NCBI GenBank assembly: GCA_029934175.1
Contig: JAOZMT010000099.1
Span: 1-7,427, forward strand
Source: Victivallales bacterium
GTDB taxonomy: Bacteria; Verrucomicrobiota; Lentisphaeria; Victivallales; JAUVCU01
Direction of reading: 5' to 3'
DNA: 7,427 bases
Numbering within the stretch: position 1 is the first letter of the stretch; every line of letters begins with the position of its first letter. This document shows positions 4,886 to 7,427 of this stretch, piece after piece. Position numbers and translations under genes: made by a program. The notes below the pieces were generated by a model, which was not told where the DNA came from, searched no databases, and saw nothing but the letters and a program-made list of their open reading frames with translations.

Positions 4886-7309
4886 CTATTTTTGTGAAAC
4901 AGGTTTTATATTCCAAATATTATTAGCATATTCGTTGATAGTTCTATCACTAGAGAATCTACCTCCGTTAGCAATATTAATTAATGCTTTTTTAGCCCAT
5001 TCTTGTTTCTTTTTAAATAATGCTTCTACATCTTTTTGAGCATCATAATAAGCATCAAAGTCAGCCGCTAACATATATGTGTCATAATTCAAACTATCAA
5101 GAAGTGGAGCAAATAGATTTTCATCTTCAGGCGAGAAGAATCCACATCTAACAAGTTCTAAAACTCTTTTTAATCTAGGAGAATTATTAACAAAATCATT
5201 TGGATTATATCCATTACCCATTAATTCTTGAGCTTCTTCAACTTTCATTCCAAAAATGAAAATATTATCATCGCCGACAGCCTCGTTTATTTCAACATTT
5301 GCACCATCTAGCGTTCCAATAGTTAAAGCTCCATTTATCATAAACTTCATATTCCCAGTTCCAGAAGCTTCTGTTCCAGCAAGTGATATTTGTTCTGATA
5401 AATCAGTAGCAGGTATGATTTTTTCCGCTAAAGAAACACGATAATTTTTCAAGAAAACAACTTTTAATTTATCTCCAACATCTGGATCATTATTGATAAC
5501 AGTTGCAACGGAATTAATAAGTTTTATGATAGATTTTGCCATATAATAACCTGGAGCAGCTTTAGCACCAAAAATAACTGTTCTAGGAACAAATTTACCC
5601 TTTGGATTATCTTTAATATCTAAATACAGAGCAACTGCATGTAAAATATTTAATAATTGGCGTTTATATTCATGTAATCTTTTAACTTGAACATCAAAAA
5701 TAGAATCAGGATTAACTTCAATCCCATTATTTTCAAGTATATATTGAGCCAAAATTTCTTTATTAGCTTTTTTGATTTCCATTAAAGCTTTTAAGAATTT
5801 TTTATCGCCTGTGAATTTTTCTAAATCTTCTAATTTATCAAGATGTTTAACCCAATCGTCTCCAATCTTATCAGTAATAGCATCTGCCAATTCAGGGTTA
5901 GCCTTTTTCAACCAACGACGAGGAGTTATACCATTTGTAACATTGATAAATTTGTCTTCAGAGTATTGGTAAAATTCATTAAAAAGACCTTTTTTAAGCA
6001 ATTCAGTGTGCAATGCAGCAACACCATTTACTTTACTAGAACCAACAATCGCCATATAAGCCATTCTGATTTTTTTGTCATCTCCTTCTTCAACAATAGA
6101 AAGACGATTTAATTTACCCATATCTCCAGGATATTTATTTGATACTTGACGCATAAATCTTGAATTAATTTCATAAATAACTTCTAAAATTCTAGGGAGC
6201 AACCTTTCTAACAATTGAGTTGACCATTTTTCCAAAGCCTCTACCATTAATGTATGATTTGTATATGAGAATGTTTTTGTGCATATATCCCAAGCTTTTT
6301 CCCATGATAAATTTTCATCATCAAGTAATATTCTCATTAACTCAGGAATAGCTAATGCTGGATGTGTGTCATTTAATTGAATTGCTGCTTTAGAGTTAAA
6401 GTCTTCAATAACTCCACCATTTGCTTTATATTTTGCAAGAATATCTTGTAGCGTTGCAGATACTAAAAAGTATTGCTGTTTTAATCTTAATTCTTTACCT
6501 TCATAGTTATTATCATTAGGATAAAGTATTTTTGTAATATTTTCAGTAAGTGATGCGTTAATATTAGCATTAACATAGTCGCCTTGGTTAAATTTATCTA
6601 AATTAAATTCAAATAAAGATTTAGCTGACCATAATCTCAAAGTATTAACAGTTTCAGTTTTATATCCAGGAATAGGAGTATCATAAGGCATAGCTAAAAC
6701 ATCTTCTGTATCAACCCACTGTTTTTTATAACCTCTTGAAGAATTTCTACATTGCTCTGTATGTCCATAAAATTTAACAACTCTAGCACATTCAGGTCTA
6801 TTAATCTCCCAAGGATTACCATGTCTCAACCAGTTATCTGGCTCTTCAACTTGATATCCATCAATGATTTCTTGTTTAAAAATACCATAATCATATCTGA
6901 TACCATATCCCGTAGCAGGTAAGTCAAGAGTAGCAAGAGAATCTAAAAAACAAGCGGCAAGTCTTCCTAAACCACCATTTCCCAGTCCAGCATCTACTCC
7001 TTCTTCACGAATCTCATCAATATTAATATCAAGTTCCCCTAAAGCCTCTTTAGCAGCTTGGTAAACTTCTAAATTTATCATTGCATTTCCTAAAGCACGA
7101 CCCATTAAAAATTCTAAAGATAAATAATATACCATCTTAGGAGTTGTTTCATCATAAAAATCTTGAGTGTTAATCCATTTCTTAACTAATAAGTCACGAA
7201 CACTTAATGCTAAAGCTTGATGGCAATCAAATGGAGTTGCCTTTTCTAATTTTTTTGCAACCGAAGTTTGCATGTGGTTTAAAAATAATTCTTTTATTTC
7301 TTCTTTCAT
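4886..7309 (-). CDS. glgP: Glycogen/starch (maltodextrin) phosphorylase
   Basis: It cleaves alpha-1,4 glucosyl ends of glycogen with phosphate to give glucose-1-phosphate, using pyridoxal phosphate (GT35 family, cytoplasm). From the start at 7309 the protein has 807 residues, normal for bacterial members. Motifs, numbered from that start: YYLSLEFLMGR (61-71), DAGLGNGGLGRLAACFLDSL (106-125), GYGIRYDYGIF (134-144), NDTHPALAIPELMR (313-326), VTNGITPRRW (457-466), QVKRLHEYKRQLLN (541-554), and EASGTGNMKF with the PLP lysine at 655, followed by LTIGTLDGANVEI. The N-terminal phosphorylation tail of animal phosphorylases is absent. The frame stays open to an ATG at 7339, but that codon lacks a Shine-Dalgarno and lies within a palindrome, while the ATG at 7309 has AGGA five bases upstream. 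The gene has its own promoter, and icd follows on the same strand after a 258-base gap. Confidence 0.97.
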   Translation of the reverse strand: MKEEIKELFLNHMQTSVAKKLEKATPFDCHQALALSVRDLLVKKWINTQDFYDETTPKMVYYLSLEFLMGRALGNAMINLEVYQAAKEALGELDINIDEIREEGVDAGLGNGGLGRLAACFLDSLATLDLPATGYGIRYDYGIFKQEIIDGYQVEEPDNWLRHGNPWEINRPECARVVKFYGHTEQCRNSSRGYKKQWVDTEDVLAMPYDTPIPGYKTETVNTLRLWSAKSLFEFNLDKFNQGDYVNANINASLTENITKILYPNDNNYEGKELRLKQQYFLVSATLQDILAKYKANGGVIEDFNSKAAIQLNDTHPALAIPELMRILLDDENLSWEKAWDICTKTFSYTNHTLMVEALEKWSTQLLERLLPRILEVIYEINSRFMRQVSNKYPGDMGKLNRLSIVEEGDDKKIRMAYMAIVGSSKVNGVAALHTELLKKGLFNEFYQYSEDKFINVTNGITPRRWLKKANPELADAITDKIGDDWVKHLDKLEDLEKFTGDKKFLKALMEIKKANKEILAQYILENNGIEVNPDSIFDVQVKRLHEYKRQLLNILHAVALYLDIKDNPKGKFVPRTVIFGAKAAPGYYMAKSIIKLINSVATVINNDPDVGDKLKVVFLKNYRVSLAEKIIPATDLSEQISLAGTEASGTGNMKFMINGALTIGTLDGANVEINEAVGDDNIFIFGMKVEEAQELMGNGYNPNDFVNNSPRLKRVLELVRCGFFSPEDENLFAPLLDSLNYDTYMLAADFDAYYDAQKDVEALFKKKQEWAKKALINIANGGRFSSDRTINEYANNIWNIKPVSQK

Positions 7310-7313
7310 ATCT

Positions 7314-7319
7314 TTCCTT
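7314..7319 (-). promoter_or_regulatory. Shine-Dalgarno site that sets the glgP start
   Basis: AAGGAA on the minus strand leaves five bases between AGGA and the ATG at 7309. The in-frame ATG at 7339 has only A and T upstream, with no purine-rich GG core. This decides for the shorter, 807-residue protein, which also begins where typical family members begin. Confidence 0.75.
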
Positions 7320-7337
7320 TTTTTGTTATAATTTATC

Positions 7338-7364
7338 ATTTTAATATTTATTAAATATTAAAAT
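7338..7364. repeat. Perfect 27-bp AT palindrome at the glgP promoter, candidate operator
   Basis: Arms ATTTTAATATTTA (7338-7350) and TAAATATTAAAAT (7352-7364) are fully complementary around a single central T. The upstream arm overlaps the -10 box (7362-7367), and the centre falls near the predicted transcription start (about 7355). Only half of it would be transcribed, so an RNA hairpin is unlikely. A DNA site for a dimeric regulator is the better reading. In such AT-rich DNA, chance symmetry is also possible. Confidence 0.5.
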
Positions 7365-7389
7365 ATAGCATTTTTTTTGAAAAAATCAA
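7362..7389 (-). promoter_or_regulatory. Extended -10 promoter for glgP
   Basis: On the minus strand there is a -35 box TTGATT (7389-7384), a 16-base spacer and a -10 box TATATT (7367-7362). The -10 is preceded by TGC, giving the extended -10 pattern TGnTATATT. The spacer holds eight As in a row. Predicted start is near 7355, leaving a leader of about 46 bases before the ATG at 7309. The 38 bases beyond the -35, up to the window end, show nothing else. Confidence 0.6.
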
Positions 7390-7427
7390 ATTTAAGATTA
7401 ATTATTTACCTAAATTCGTAAATTTTT

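Noticed and set aside
5256..6112. Three plus-strand open frames opposite glgP
   Set aside because: The minus strand here encodes conserved phosphorylase motifs; the plus-strand frames are shadows.

Overview
The window is AT-rich (roughly 30% GC by eye), and every gene I can support lies on the minus strand, so the layout is read from right to left. The content is mainly central carbon metabolism of a Gram-negative-type bacterium: a lipoprotein with a Cys acylation site, an exported nuclease-fold protein, an E. coli-type NADP isocitrate dehydrogenase and a standard glycogen phosphorylase. DUF2442 and AAA-ATPase-like (DUF1703) proteins are common in host-associated anaerobes such as Bacteroidetes, Clostridia and Lentisphaerae. 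I cannot fix the lineage; an AT-rich member of the PVC/Lentisphaerae type is only a guess.

Right part (7427 to 4886): an extended -10 promoter and a perfect 27-bp AT palindrome precede glgP. The Shine-Dalgarno site places the glgP start at 7309, ten codons inside the longest reading frame. Gap 4885-4628: this holds a short DUF2442-family gene (4823-4644, 59 codons). A 13-bp inverted repeat lies over its start, and a plausible missing N-terminus lies just upstream in another frame, so the gene may be frameshifted.

Middle (4627 to 285): icd is followed by four genes separated by 1-8 bases. These are an unrecognised all-helical protein with an internal 30-residue repeat, a TPR-like lipoprotein, 6-phosphogluconolactonase (pgl), and an exported endonuclease/exonuclease/phosphatase-fold protein. 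The spacing implies one operon with coupled translation.

Left edge (284 to 1): a non-coding stretch of about 240 bases contains a small island of higher GC with stem-loop potential. It also contains a good promoter, whose -35 lies in a 7-bp tandem repeat. This promoter serves a gene of which only the first 15 codons are present, probably an AAA-ATPase-like/DUF1703 protein.

Functionally, glgP releases glucose-1-phosphate from glycogen, and pgl acts in the oxidative pentose phosphate pathway that consumes glucose-6-phosphate. Both that pathway and icd yield NADPH, so the operon core is consistent with NADPH supply. The two unknown proteins between icd and pgl, and the exported nuclease-like protein, have no obvious link to that theme. 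I see no RNA gene, CRISPR array or intact mobile element.
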